Positions 26,346 through 34,181 of a stretch of DNA of 41,934 bases are shown here, piece after piece. How positions within the stretch are numbered: the first letter of the stretch is position 1; every line of letters starts with the position of its first letter. Under the pieces are notes generated by a model that did not search any database, was not told the origin of the DNA, and was given only the letters and a program-made list of their open reading frames with translations. The stretch comes from Chryseobacterium artocarpi (GTDB lineage: Bacteria; Bacteroidota; Bacteroidia; Flavobacteriales; Weeksellaceae), in contig NZ_MAYH01000003.1 in assembly GCF_001684975.1 (NCBI RefSeq), forward strand, positions 1 through 41,934, written 5' to 3'. The position numbers and the translations under genes were made by a program.

Positions 26346-26903
26346 TCACCAATTTACCCTTATTCTTTTTTCATTCAGTAGCTTGTTTTTTGAAAAACTT
26401 CTTACAATAATAGTATCCCCAATTTTATTAAGTTGTTTAAAAACAAGTGGATTCTTTTGTTTAAATTCTACATAATTGTATTTAACAGTGCCTGTTTTAT
26501 CTAAATCATCAATTAAGCTTGTACTGTTTCTGTCAAAATCACTCTTTAAGACTGGAATATCTTTAATAACAACATTAACTATCAAATCTTGATTTGAAGT
26601 ACTTTTCTTTTCAATATCATAAATAGGTCTATTATTTTCATCAAAAAACATATAATCTGTTATTTGGTACAATAATTTATTGTCATTTGTAATTAAAAAA
26701 AGTTTATCTAAAGTCTCAGAATCTTTATATAATTTAAACTTTAACGGAAAACTGATTAAAACCTTTTCATTATCTAAACTTTTATGATCCTTAATAACAA
26801 TAACTTTTGAATTTATATCATTTTTCTCCTGTGATATAACTTCCTTTTCTCTTGATTTACAAGAAAACAGTACTAAGCAAATAATATAAAAGAGGCTCTT
26901 CAT
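26346..26903 (-). CDS. Lipoprotein, candidate T6SS immunity protein (paralogue D)
   Basis: The 185-residue lipoprotein (lipobox VLFSC, Cys15) shares the family pattern: 'ISFPLKFKLYKDS' near residue 50, 'ITDYMFFDENN', 'YVEFKQKNP', 'GDTIIVRSFSKNKL' and a terminal 'RIRVNW'. It is the most divergent of the four intact paralogues. It starts 24 nt past the stop of paralogue C with no toxin tip between them, so it is an orphan immunity candidate. Anchoring in the envelope suits neutralising a toxin that acts in the periplasm. Confidence 0.65.
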   Translation of the reverse strand: MKSLFYIICLVLFSCKSREKEVISQEKNDINSKVIVIKDHKSLDNEKVLISFPLKFKLYKDSETLDKLFLITNDNKLLYQITDYMFFDENNRPIYDIEKKSTSNQDLIVNVVIKDIPVLKSDFDRNSTSLIDDLDKTGTVKYNYVEFKQKNPLVFKQLNKIGDTIIVRSFSKNKLLNEKRIRVNW

Positions 26904-26927
26904 TTATTGAAAACTATTAAATAAACT

Positions 26928-27500
26928 TTACCAAGTGATTTTCTTTCGAAAGCTTGTAAGTAGTTGGTTATTATTAAACAAGTTAACAACAATACTATCA
27001 TTATTTTTATTAAACAAATTCATCAGTTCACGATTTTCCTTACGAAAAACTGAACTCTGACTGAGTTTAATTGTATCAATAGAATTTTCTTTATAGCCTG
27101 TAAATAATTTCCTAACATCCTTTTTAGAAATCTTCATTGTACTGCGATGAACAATTAAATTTTTCTTAGCTTTCTGTGGGATATCCAATTTATGTATGAT
27201 ATGAGATCCTTTGTTATTTAAATCATATACATAATAGTCAGTAAGATTTATAAGCATTTTACCATTTTCAGACATCAAAATAGAACACCCAGTAATATCT
27301 TTATCAGAATTATTTAGTATTTCATATTCAATAGGAATGTCTATAATAAGGCTATCCTCATTTTTCTTAAAAATATCGGAATAGATTTTAACATGTTCAG
27401 TTTTATTATCTGTTTCCTTTAACATGATATCTGAACTATTACCATTTGTTTTACAACAAATTAGAAATATTACGCTACTTAAGTAAAAGAAATGTCTCAT
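26928..27500 (-). CDS. Lipoprotein, candidate T6SS immunity protein (paralogue C)
   Basis: The 190-residue lipoprotein has signal peptide MRHFFYLSSVIFLICC with Cys15/16. Family landmarks: 'DSLIIDIPIEYEILNNS' (residues 49-65), 'LTDYYVYDLNN', 'STMKISKKDVRKLF', 'NDSIVVNLFNNNQL' and the terminal 'KKITW'. The upstream neighbour is a composite relic of a toxin tip and another lipoprotein, so its cognate toxin is gone. Confidence 0.7.
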   Translation of the reverse strand: MRHFFYLSSVIFLICCKTNGNSSDIMLKETDNKTEHVKIYSDIFKKNEDSLIIDIPIEYEILNNSDKDITGCSILMSENGKMLINLTDYYVYDLNNKGSHIIHKLDIPQKAKKNLIVHRSTMKISKKDVRKLFTGYKENSIDTIKLSQSSVFRKENRELMNLFNKNNDSIVVNLFNNNQLLTSFRKKITW

Positions 27501-27535
27501 TTATTAATATGCTATTCAAGAGATTTCACCAATTT

Positions 27536-27616
27536 ATTTTTAATTCTTCAATAAAAGTTTTTTTACTTTACAAGAAAATAAAATCAATAAAAAGATTGAT
27601 AAAAATAAGTTTCTCA
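27536..27616 (-). pseudogene. Internally deleted immunity lipoprotein
   Basis: From the ATG at 27616 the frame encodes a good lipoprotein signal peptide, MRNLFLSIFLLILFSCK. The other end, in another frame, reads EELKINW-stop at 27536, the family's C-terminal signature. The whole middle of the gene is missing. The ATG overlaps the stop of the toxin-tip relic upstream (ATGAATGA context), preserving the coupled toxin-immunity arrangement. Confidence 0.55.
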
Positions 27617-27706
27617 TTCATTAATAAAATATTTATAAGCTTTACCCATTTTTTTCATCTTTTCCTTTGTCTCAGGAACAATTATTTACAAAATCCGGCA
27701 TCAATA
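27613..27706 (-). pseudogene. Toxin-tip remnant between immunity genes
   Basis: The minus strand reads MPDFVNN and, after a frame change, PETKEKMKKMGKAYKYFINE-stop. It matches the DFVIDIMVTETKERMKEMW segment of the 516-aa effector. Like the relic at 26280-26345, it begins directly at the stop of the upstream lipoprotein (paralogue B). The variable toxin tip itself is deleted. Confidence 0.5.
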
Positions 27707-28291
27707 TTACCAGCTTATTTTGAATTTTTTGGATTCGTAATTTTTTTTTCCATTATCTCTTGTAGTAACTTGTACTGTATCCGGAACTTTCTCCATTTTT
27801 TTTATGATCTCAGGAAAATCTTTTCGGAATTCTTTATATGATACAATTTTTGCTGAGTCCCTAAAATTTTCTATATCTTTATTGACTGCATATTTTTTAA
27901 AGATTTTTTTTGCATCGTCCATATCAATATAAAGTTTTTCAATGCGAGATGTTATCATATTATCCTCTCCTTTTGATATCTCCCAATCTTCTCTCTTTGC
28001 TTCTTTTGTATTTTTATCAATATTTTCATAATCTCCTAATGAAATATATTCTTTATTAATAAAAAATTTTGTCCCTACAAAATCATAGTTTGTATTGCTA
28101 TTATTCTTAATATAAAATTCTAACGGTATATCGATTTTTAAGCTATCTCTACTTTCCGAATACATATCAGGGGTTATATAAACAAATTCATTACTGATAT
28201 TTTGTTTAAAAATTAATCCCGATTCTTGATTTTTACAGGAGTAAATTGTTATAAAAATTATAAATAAAATAACTATTCTCTTAATGTTCAT
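27707..28291 (-). CDS. Lipoprotein, candidate T6SS immunity protein (paralogue B)
   Basis: The 194-residue lipoprotein (MNIKRIVILFIIFITIYSC, Cys19) carries the family core 'DSLKIDIPLEFYIKNNS' near residues 48-65, 'SLGDYENIDKN', 'DSAKIVSYKEFRKDFPEI', 'PDTVQVTTRDNGK' and the end 'KFKISW'. It starts 1 nt after the stop of the orphan toxin tip at 28293-28786. It is therefore probably the cognate immunity of that tip, not of the complete effector further upstream. Confidence 0.72.
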   Translation of the reverse strand: MNIKRIVILFIIFITIYSCKNQESGLIFKQNISNEFVYITPDMYSESRDSLKIDIPLEFYIKNNSNTNYDFVGTKFFINKEYISLGDYENIDKNTKEAKREDWEISKGEDNMITSRIEKLYIDMDDAKKIFKKYAVNKDIENFRDSAKIVSYKEFRKDFPEIIKKMEKVPDTVQVTTRDNGKKNYESKKFKISW

Positions 28292-28292
28292 A

Positions 28293-28786
28293 TTAATTTT
28301 TTATAAATATTGTTTCTATAATGAAAATATCATCTGCAATCTTTTCATCATATTCTTGTCTTAGTAGTATAATATAATTCAAAGAAGATTTATAAGGTTG
28401 ATTACCAGCTTTTCTATATACTTCTCCATCTTGCTTTTGCGTGGCTATCTCTAAATTCTCCAATTTATCTCTTTTTCTTATTTTGCCAGATAATAGTTTT
28501 TCAAGTGTATCTTGGCTAGCCTCAATAGTCTCATATTGTTTATCACTATTTGCATTCAATAACACAAACTCTTTCACTCCCTTAACACCTAAGTCCTTCG
28601 CTTTCTCTAACACAGCTTCCACAGCTTCATCCCACATTTCTTTCATTCTTTCCTTCGTCTCTGTAACCATAATATCAATTACAAAGTTTAGTCCCGGAAC
28701 CGGGCTAGGAATTGATGGCAGTTCTCCGTTACCGGAAATGTATTTGGCAAGATCCAGAGGCAAGACAATCTAAGGCGTTCTTCCTA
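28293..28786 (-). pseudogene. Orphan effector C-terminus (toxin tip), 5' end missing
   Basis: An open frame of about 156 codons (from a TTG at 28763) repeats the C-terminal part of the 516-aa effector. It is nearly identical from DLAKYISGNGELPSIPSP through LNANSDK, then diverges into a different tip ending DDIFIIETIFIKN. DNA homology continues upstream to about 28786 (the KNALDCLAF codons), but a 2-nt deletion near 28769 breaks the frame. It has no N-terminal module and no good start codon, so it is silent unless recombined onto a complete effector. Confidence 0.75.
28574..28786 (-). repeat. Repeat shared by the orphan tip and the full effector
   Basis: This ~210-nt stretch is nearly identical to about 29575-29788 in the 516-aa effector gene, with scattered point differences and one 2-nt gap. 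Downstream of it the two genes diverge sharply at the toxin tip. It is a ready site for homologous recombination, which would swap tips or delete the ~1 kb between the copies. Confidence 0.75.
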
Positions 28787-28801
28787 TAAGTAAACTATGG
28801 C

Positions 28802-29338
28802 TTATTTAGCATAATCTATTTTCAATACATCATAAGAAGTCTTTTTCCCATTTGAAAATCCGACCACTTTAATACTATCTGTATGTTGATTAAAAGTTTT
28901 CACCAAAGGCAAATAATGTTCTTTAGATTTAAGTACAATGGAATCTTTATCTCCAAAATTTATTTTTTCGTTTCTGAAAGCTTCTTGAGAAGCTAATTTG
29001 GAAATTTTAGTATGATTTTGACGAATAAGGAAAACAATAGCCTGATTAGGTTGAATTTCATCTTGAAAGTTCAATAATGTACCTTTCTTATAAATAATAT
29101 AATCTCCCATATCTATTAAGGCACTATTACCATCGCTTAAAATAATATGTAGTCTGTTAATGACTTTACCTGTATTATTTTTGAATTCGAATTTTAAAGG
29201 TATATCAACAGCAATGCTATCATCCTTCTCTATTAAATTTATACTATTTGATGACTTAAGCTGAGTAAAATTATTCACTTGAGTTTTACAAGAAAATAAA
29301 AAGCTTAATAAAATTATTGCAAATAAACAGGTTTTCAT
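28802..29338 (-). CDS. Lipoprotein, candidate cognate immunity of the 516-aa effector (paralogue A)
   Basis: The 178-residue lipoprotein (lipobox FLFSC, Cys17) shows 'DSIAVDIPLKFEFKNNTG' near residues 40-57, 'DMGDYIIYKKG', 'TKISKLASQEAF', 'DSIVLKSKEHYLPL' and 'TDSIKVVGFSNGK'. Its ATG overlaps the TGA of the effector gene (29335-29338), so the two are translationally coupled, typical of an effector-immunity pair. An envelope-anchored immunity protein implies a toxin acting in the periplasm or membrane. The pairing is inferred from position. Confidence 0.75.
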   Translation of the reverse strand: MKTCLFAIILLSFLFSCKTQVNNFTQLKSSNSINLIEKDDSIAVDIPLKFEFKNNTGKVINRLHIILSDGNSALIDMGDYIIYKKGTLLNFQDEIQPNQAIVFLIRQNHTKISKLASQEAFRNEKINFGDKDSIVLKSKEHYLPLVKTFNQHTDSIKVVGFSNGKKTSYDVLKIDYAK

Positions 29339-30885
29339 ATTATAAATATAGTTTCAATTATAACTAATTCTTCTTCGAATTTATATAAAACAATGTATTT
29401 TGGTGAGGTTTTAAGAGAAGAATTCTTTCTATATTCAAATTCATAGTTTCTCAATCTTTGTAAACTTCTTATGTCTCCTGACAATAACTCCTGTAAGGTT
29501 TTTAGACTTATATTTTCAATATGATATGTTTTATCTGAGTTAGCATTTAAAGTTACAAATTCTTGAATACCTCTAACACCTAAGTCTTTCGCTTTCTCTA
29601 ACACAGCTTCCACAGCTTCATCCCACATTTCTTTCATTCTTTCCTTCGTCTCTGTAACCATAATATCAATTACAAAGTCTAGTCCCGGAACCGGGCTAGG
29701 AATTGATGGCAGTTCTCCGTTACCGGAAATGTATTTGGCAAGATCCAGAAAGGCAAGACAATCTAAGGCATTTTTTCCAACTTTGGCTACTTTACTGTAA
29801 ACATTCGTTTCTTTAAAAAAGTCTAACTGGCTGATCCCTTTTGAAGTCACTCGTTCACCATTACTCACATACCCGAAGTTGGAAGCTCTTATTACCGTAT
29901 ATTCTTCACCCAGGTTATCAAACTGGATTGTGGTATACAGTCTCCTGTTTGATCTCACCTGTCCATTGTTCATGCCCAGTTTCCCTTTCTTCAATTGATG
30001 AACAGCAATGGTTTTCTGGAGCTTGTCAAGCCCTTTACCGGTCATTTCTTCAGCTTTGTCTTTGATCTTTCCTTCTATTTCGTCCTTGATCTTATCTTTT
30101 ACCCTGTCAAATGCTGTAGAGTCTTCTTCTTTTTTAATATTATCTGCACTTGCCAGCTTATCAAGACTTTCAACGCCACCACTGAAAATAATGATATCTC
30201 CATCTGCAGACCGGAACTCGGGAAGACCATACTTCTCGTCTCCTACTGCTGACTGTATAAATAAAGTTCTGTCTGAATATCCTACCTGGAGATATTTACT
30301 GTTATCTCTTGGCAGGTAAGCCATATCATGTCCAATATATCTCGCAATAAAATAAAGCTCAATATAGGCACCGGTATCTTCTTCAATATACTGTTCAAAA
30401 TATTCGGTAAGATCAATACTGAATATGGCATATCCGTCTTTATCTATATTGGCTGTTACCGCCTTAGATCCCGATTCTTTTCCTTCAAGAGGAACAAAAT
30501 CATCAAACATACGGTTATCGAAAATAGTTCCTAGACCAATTTTCAGACTTATCCCATCACTTTCCCAAAGTTCAAAGCTTAAAGGTGTATTTTCAGGAAT
30601 ATTTTTTGTTTTCACCCTGAAAAAAACGGTATTTCCAATTCTTACGTGGGGAGTTTTACTTGTATCGATGGGGTTTCCATCTTTATCCAGCCACTCTCCA
30701 TCAATAATATAATCACCTTCTATAGCAGCAGGTTTTTTCGGATCACCATAGGTAACCCCGTTATTCACCCCTGTTTCTGTTATAGCAGCTCCTGCATTGG
30801 TGATAATATTGGCATTGGAATACATGCTATGCCCTTCCTGAGAAATCTTGGTGTAAGTTCCTTTTACAATTCTCGTTCTGCTCAT
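29335..30885 (-). CDS. T6SS effector with the MSRxRIVKG N-terminal module, unknown toxin tip
   Basis: The 516-residue protein starts 3 nt after the stop of vgrG2. Residues 1-50 (MSRTRIVKGTYTKISQ, MYSNANIITNAG, GVTYGDP) form the module shared with the effectors at 35832-38477 and 39790-41181. Residues 60-250 are strand-rich and look Ig-like (TPHVRIGNTVFFRVKTKN, LSFELWESDG). A Lys/Glu-rich helical segment follows at about 255-305. The last 140 residues contain DLAKYISGNG, then DFVIDIMVTETKERMKEMWDEA and a variable tip ending IIETIFII. No catalytic motif is recognised. The coupled lipoprotein suggests a periplasmic target. Confidence 0.72.
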   Translation of the reverse strand: MSRTRIVKGTYTKISQEGHSMYSNANIITNAGAAITETGVNNGVTYGDPKKPAAIEGDYIIDGEWLDKDGNPIDTSKTPHVRIGNTVFFRVKTKNIPENTPLSFELWESDGISLKIGLGTIFDNRMFDDFVPLEGKESGSKAVTANIDKDGYAIFSIDLTEYFEQYIEEDTGAYIELYFIARYIGHDMAYLPRDNSKYLQVGYSDRTLFIQSAVGDEKYGLPEFRSADGDIIIFSGGVESLDKLASADNIKKEEDSTAFDRVKDKIKDEIEGKIKDKAEEMTGKGLDKLQKTIAVHQLKKGKLGMNNGQVRSNRRLYTTIQFDNLGEEYTVIRASNFGYVSNGERVTSKGISQLDFFKETNVYSKVAKVGKNALDCLAFLDLAKYISGNGELPSIPSPVPGLDFVIDIMVTETKERMKEMWDEAVEAVLEKAKDLGVRGIQEFVTLNANSDKTYHIENISLKTLQELLSGDIRSLQRLRNYEFEYRKNSSLKTSPKYIVLYKFEEELVIIETIFII

Positions 30886-30888
30886 GGC

Positions 30889-32820
30889 TTAGTGGGCTTT
30901 GGATTTTTCACCGCTGTTGTTTTGTACTTCAGCCTGTGCGTGTTTATGAACAAATTTTCCAGATTGAATATTCATATCATTTTCACTCACCTCATTCCGT
31001 TCTTTTTTGGTTTCACTATGTACATCTCCTTCTATGATCTCGGTTAGCTTTCCGGTGATAAATGTACTTGCATTTCCGATCACCGAAGTAAGTTTCATAG
31101 CCCCCACACTTTCTGTATTATTCAATCCGATATTATCAGATTTATTCATTCCCACTGTCGTCGTCATATTCTCACCTACATTGATGTTCATATTCTTACA
31201 ATTCAGGGTCATTGTTTCCGGTGCTGTAATATTAATATTGCTTCCTGTGGTATCTAAATGAATCTCATTACCACTCTTATCCGTGATAATAATGCTTTCA
31301 TCTTCAGTGAATACGATTCGGTGTCCACTTCGGGTTTGAATAGATTTTACACGGTTATCCACTCCTCCTCCAAGACCGATTCCACCATGGAACATCCCTC
31401 CCATTACGAAAGGACGGTCAGGATGACTGTGTACAAAATTAACCATTACCTGATCTCCTACTTCAGGAATTGCTACATAGCCCCGGTTTTGAGTGATCTG
31501 ATCGGTTCCTCCAGCATCTGGGCTCATCACTCGTACAAAATGAGTGGTATCATTCATCTGCCAATCGAATCTTACCTGGACTCTTCCTTGTCCTTCAGGA
31601 TCGGCATTGGCAATTACCGTGGCTATCTGAGGCTGAGCGATAGGTTCTGTAAACTCTGGCTTAGGTAAATAACCTGTATCAGCAGCTATAGACTCAAAAC
31701 TACCCGTATAATGTCCAATTGTATCGATTTCATGGACGGCTTCGGTTACCATCACTTTGGTAAAGTAAGACGTTTCATTACTATCCGGTTTTCTCATATG
31801 AATATCTACTACACAGCCAGGATGTAAAAAAGGGACTGTTGTAGAGCCAGAAACAGAAAAGACTCCTACGGCTTCACTTCCCGAGGTACTTCTCTGAGAA
31901 TGTTCTACATCTAAATGAGTCGAGACTTTGATAGGTGCGACCTGAAGTGCCGGAGTTTTGTATATTTTATCGTTATGGCTGTAAGCGGTTTTAGCCAGAT
32001 CTCCTAAATGTTTTATTGGAGTCTCTCCAGATGTCAGCTTTTCATTTCTGCTGCTGTTATAACCATAATACTGAGGTTTGGTATGAACAGCTTTAAGCTC
32101 TACCTTTACATCACTGGCATTGCTACCGTAAATAAGTTTGATAGGTTTGTTTTGAGGGGGAAGTTTCCCGAAATGTAACACTTCACCATCATAGTAGAAT
32201 TGCTCACCATAAGCTTCTGCCATTCTTGCAAGGTAGTTATAATGGGTTTCATTATACTGGCTGCTGTAGATGATCTGTGAGTAGTCATTCGTATCTACTC
32301 TTATATCAAAGCGGCTTTTATCAATTCCCTGTTTAATTACTTCTTCGGCAATAATTCCCATATTAACAGGCTGTCCGCCTCCAAAACTTTGAATATGAGG
32401 CGCTCCGTCTAATAGAATAGTTGGACTGTAGCCGGAAAGAACAATATTTCCAAGGCTCATTTTCTCCTGACTGAATCCTACTTTGGTTATCAATCCTACA
32501 AAATTTCTCTCAGGGCTGTTATCTATATCTTTATAGGAAATAACTACAGTAAGTCGTTTTCCTAAAAATTTATTGGCTTCTTCAAGGGTGTGACTCTGTC
32601 TGTCATTAAGCGCATCATGGGCGAGAATAAGACTGAACTCATGATGATGACTTGCCTTTTGTTTAAGGGTAAAATGTTTATAGTGTTTGATAATTTTACC
32701 TTCAACAACTAACGAGAGTTTTACCAAACGGTTGATACCCGTATGATGATTCTCAGATATACCGTCTGCATTCTGAGATGGGCGGAAAGAAGCTCCCTTT
32801 AATTTGGATTCGGTTTTCAT
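30889..32820 (-). CDS. vgrG: T6SS spike protein VgrG (TssI), copy 2
   Basis: The product is 643 residues from the ATG at 32820; a GTG 17 codons upstream is less likely. It has the gp27-like part (INRLVKLSLVVEGKIIKHYKHF, QFYYDGEVLHFGKLPPQ), the OB-fold (NADPEGQGRVQVRFDW, PEVGDQVMVNFVHSHPDRPFVMGG) and a repetitive beta-helix needle (MNINVGENMTTTVGMNKSDNIG). From the OB-fold to IIEGDV it is almost identical to the fragment at 38491-39072 and to vgrG3. The final ~45 residues differ in each. A terminator upstream (32917-32949) suggests its own promoter. It heads the cassette with the 516-aa effector. Confidence 0.93.
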   Translation of the reverse strand: MKTESKLKGASFRPSQNADGISENHHTGINRLVKLSLVVEGKIIKHYKHFTLKQKASHHHEFSLILAHDALNDRQSHTLEEANKFLGKRLTVVISYKDIDNSPERNFVGLITKVGFSQEKMSLGNIVLSGYSPTILLDGAPHIQSFGGGQPVNMGIIAEEVIKQGIDKSRFDIRVDTNDYSQIIYSSQYNETHYNYLARMAEAYGEQFYYDGEVLHFGKLPPQNKPIKLIYGSNASDVKVELKAVHTKPQYYGYNSSRNEKLTSGETPIKHLGDLAKTAYSHNDKIYKTPALQVAPIKVSTHLDVEHSQRSTSGSEAVGVFSVSGSTTVPFLHPGCVVDIHMRKPDSNETSYFTKVMVTEAVHEIDTIGHYTGSFESIAADTGYLPKPEFTEPIAQPQIATVIANADPEGQGRVQVRFDWQMNDTTHFVRVMSPDAGGTDQITQNRGYVAIPEVGDQVMVNFVHSHPDRPFVMGGMFHGGIGLGGGVDNRVKSIQTRSGHRIVFTEDESIIITDKSGNEIHLDTTGSNINITAPETMTLNCKNMNINVGENMTTTVGMNKSDNIGLNNTESVGAMKLTSVIGNASTFITGKLTEIIEGDVHSETKKERNEVSENDMNIQSGKFVHKHAQAEVQNNSGEKSKAH

Positions 32821-32916
32821 TTGCTTTGTGTTTTTGATTAAGTCTAAAAATAAAAACATTTCATAAAACACACAATATCAAGACGATAAAACTTAAAAAT
32901 CATTAAATTCAAATAA

Positions 32917-32949
32917 AAAAAGACTGCTTTCAACAAAAACAGTCTTTTT
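32917..32949. terminator. Terminator upstream of vgrG2
   Basis: A 10-bp stem (aaaaagactg / cagtcttttt) with a loop of about 13 nt is flanked by A's and T's on its two sides, so it can work both ways. On the minus strand it ends the preceding immunity array before vgrG2. The 32821-33183 interval otherwise holds only the relic at 32996-33185. Confidence 0.7.
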
Positions 32950-32995
32950 GATATAAAATTTTAATATTAATATTGGTTTTTAAGGTAATTAAAGA

Positions 32996-33185
32996 TTATA
33001 GTCTGTTATCTGCCCGATAATCAACACTCAGAACTTTCCCTGTGTTTGCATTTATTTTATAATCCCATTTACCTTTTGTTAAACTAGTTGAAAATCTATA
33101 TTTATTAATATTAGCAATTATTTCATAAGATTGATAAGAATATAGAGTCTCAATACCTGATAATGGAGATTCAGATTGATCTTTT
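32996..33185 (-). pseudogene. C-terminal remnant of an immunity-type lipoprotein
   Basis: An open stretch of about 60 codons without a start codon ends in a normal stop at 32996. It reads SGIETLYSYQSYEI, FSTSLTKGKWDYKINANTGKVL and SVDYRADNRL. The ending resembles that of the 213-aa lipoprotein at 39146-39787 (FYYEIDGNSGKILKE). It is probably the 3' end of a related gene left after recombination. Confidence 0.45.
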
Positions 33186-33531
33186 AATTTTTTCTAAGAA
33201 TAGAATCTCTCACTTTGTTTTTCAGTATAAATATTTTTTCTCCTTTGAATAATTCTTTTTGTTGTTCACCATTTTGAATTTGGATCGAAGATATAGTATC
33301 CTGATAATCGGGTTTCTTTTGGAAAATTAAAGTGGAAGAAATATGATTATTTTTAAGTAACTTAAAATATCCTCTATGATCTGTTACCGTCTTAGTATCA
33401 TTTACTAAATCCAAAACCTGCATTCCGGATATTGGTTTTTTATCAATAGCATCATGTACGTATCCTTCATAGTAATGTTGCTTACAACCTATTAGAAATA
33501 AAACCATAATGAACAACTTTAGTAATTTCAT
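33184..33531 (-). CDS. Small lipoprotein with carboxypeptidase-regulatory-like fold
   Basis: The 115-residue lipoprotein (MKLLKLFIMVLFLIGC, Cys16) has the pattern of a CarboxypepD_reg-like beta-sandwich: EGYVHDAIDKKPISGMQVL, then TVTDHRGYFKL, and FQKKPDYQDTI. The same scheme is seen in the lipoprotein half of the fused frame at 34182-35243 and in the broken gene at 33670-34063. The three look like paralogues and are candidate immunity proteins for toxins related to the metallopeptidase tip upstream. Confidence 0.62.
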   Translation of the reverse strand: MKLLKLFIMVLFLIGCKQHYYEGYVHDAIDKKPISGMQVLDLVNDTKTVTDHRGYFKLLKNNHISSTLIFQKKPDYQDTISSIQIQNGEQQKELFKGEKIFILKNKVRDSILRKN

Positions 33532-33669
33532 ATTCTTTAATTTACAAACTCATCATACTTTACAACAGAAAAAAGGACCCGTAATTATTTCAGATTTAGA
33601 TTCAAAACGTATATCATTCTTTTATTATAGTGATCTACAATATTCAATTCTTAATATTTTTTCATAAGG

Positions 33670-34063
33670 TTAAAATGATTCTAGCTGGATAATACCTAAT
33701 CTAATTGTATCAGAATCGTTAAATTTTGATATATCATATTTCTTAATTTTATACCCATCCTTTCTGAAAAAAATAAACTGATTTAATTTCTGAATTTTTC
33801 TTTTTGACACCTGTGAATCTTCTACTTCAATTTTAGGAAAAATAAATTGACCATTGCTTCCACTGGTAATATTTCTTGGACTTAGAACATCTAAAGAATC
33901 ATAATAAATATGGACATTTGACAAAGGTTTATTGTTTGTATTTCTTACTATTCCAACAACAGGTTTTCGATAAACTATATTTTTTGAGCAAGAAGAATTT
34001 GTTATATTAAGAAATATAATACCCGTAATGAATAATAAATATGTTTTTAAAGCTTACTATCAT
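33670..34063 (-). pseudogene. Lipoprotein with frameshifted start
   Basis: The frame that ends at 33670 can be followed upstream to a stop just before 34053. It encodes LKTYLLFITGIIFLNI then TNSSCSKNIVY, a lipoprotein signal peptide with lipobox NSSC, and then VGIVRNTNNKPLSNVHIYYD and FFRKDGYKIKKYDI of the regulatory-like fold. It has no ATG in frame. An ATG at 34063 is one base out of frame (ATGATAGTAAGC), so a small indel destroyed the start. An internal TTG at 33924 would give only an 84-residue piece without a signal peptide. Confidence 0.6.
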
Positions 34064-34181
34064 TTACTTGTTAGAAATTAAAATTATCATAATATAACAA
34101 TTACATGAAGAATACTATTTATAAACACCTTAACTTTAATATTAGTTAATTAAATAGCACGTTGTAAACAATATTTAGTAC

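Noticed and set aside
27707..28291. Lipoprotein B as immunity for the complete 516-aa effector
   Set aside because: Lipoprotein A overlaps that effector by 4 nt, whereas B directly follows the orphan tip; B is more likely paired with the orphan tip.
30646..31047. 133-codon plus-strand frame across the effector/vgrG2 junction, and similar antisense frames at 31258 and 41288
   Set aside because: They repeat wherever the vgrG 3' end repeats and are explained as shadows of that conserved gene.
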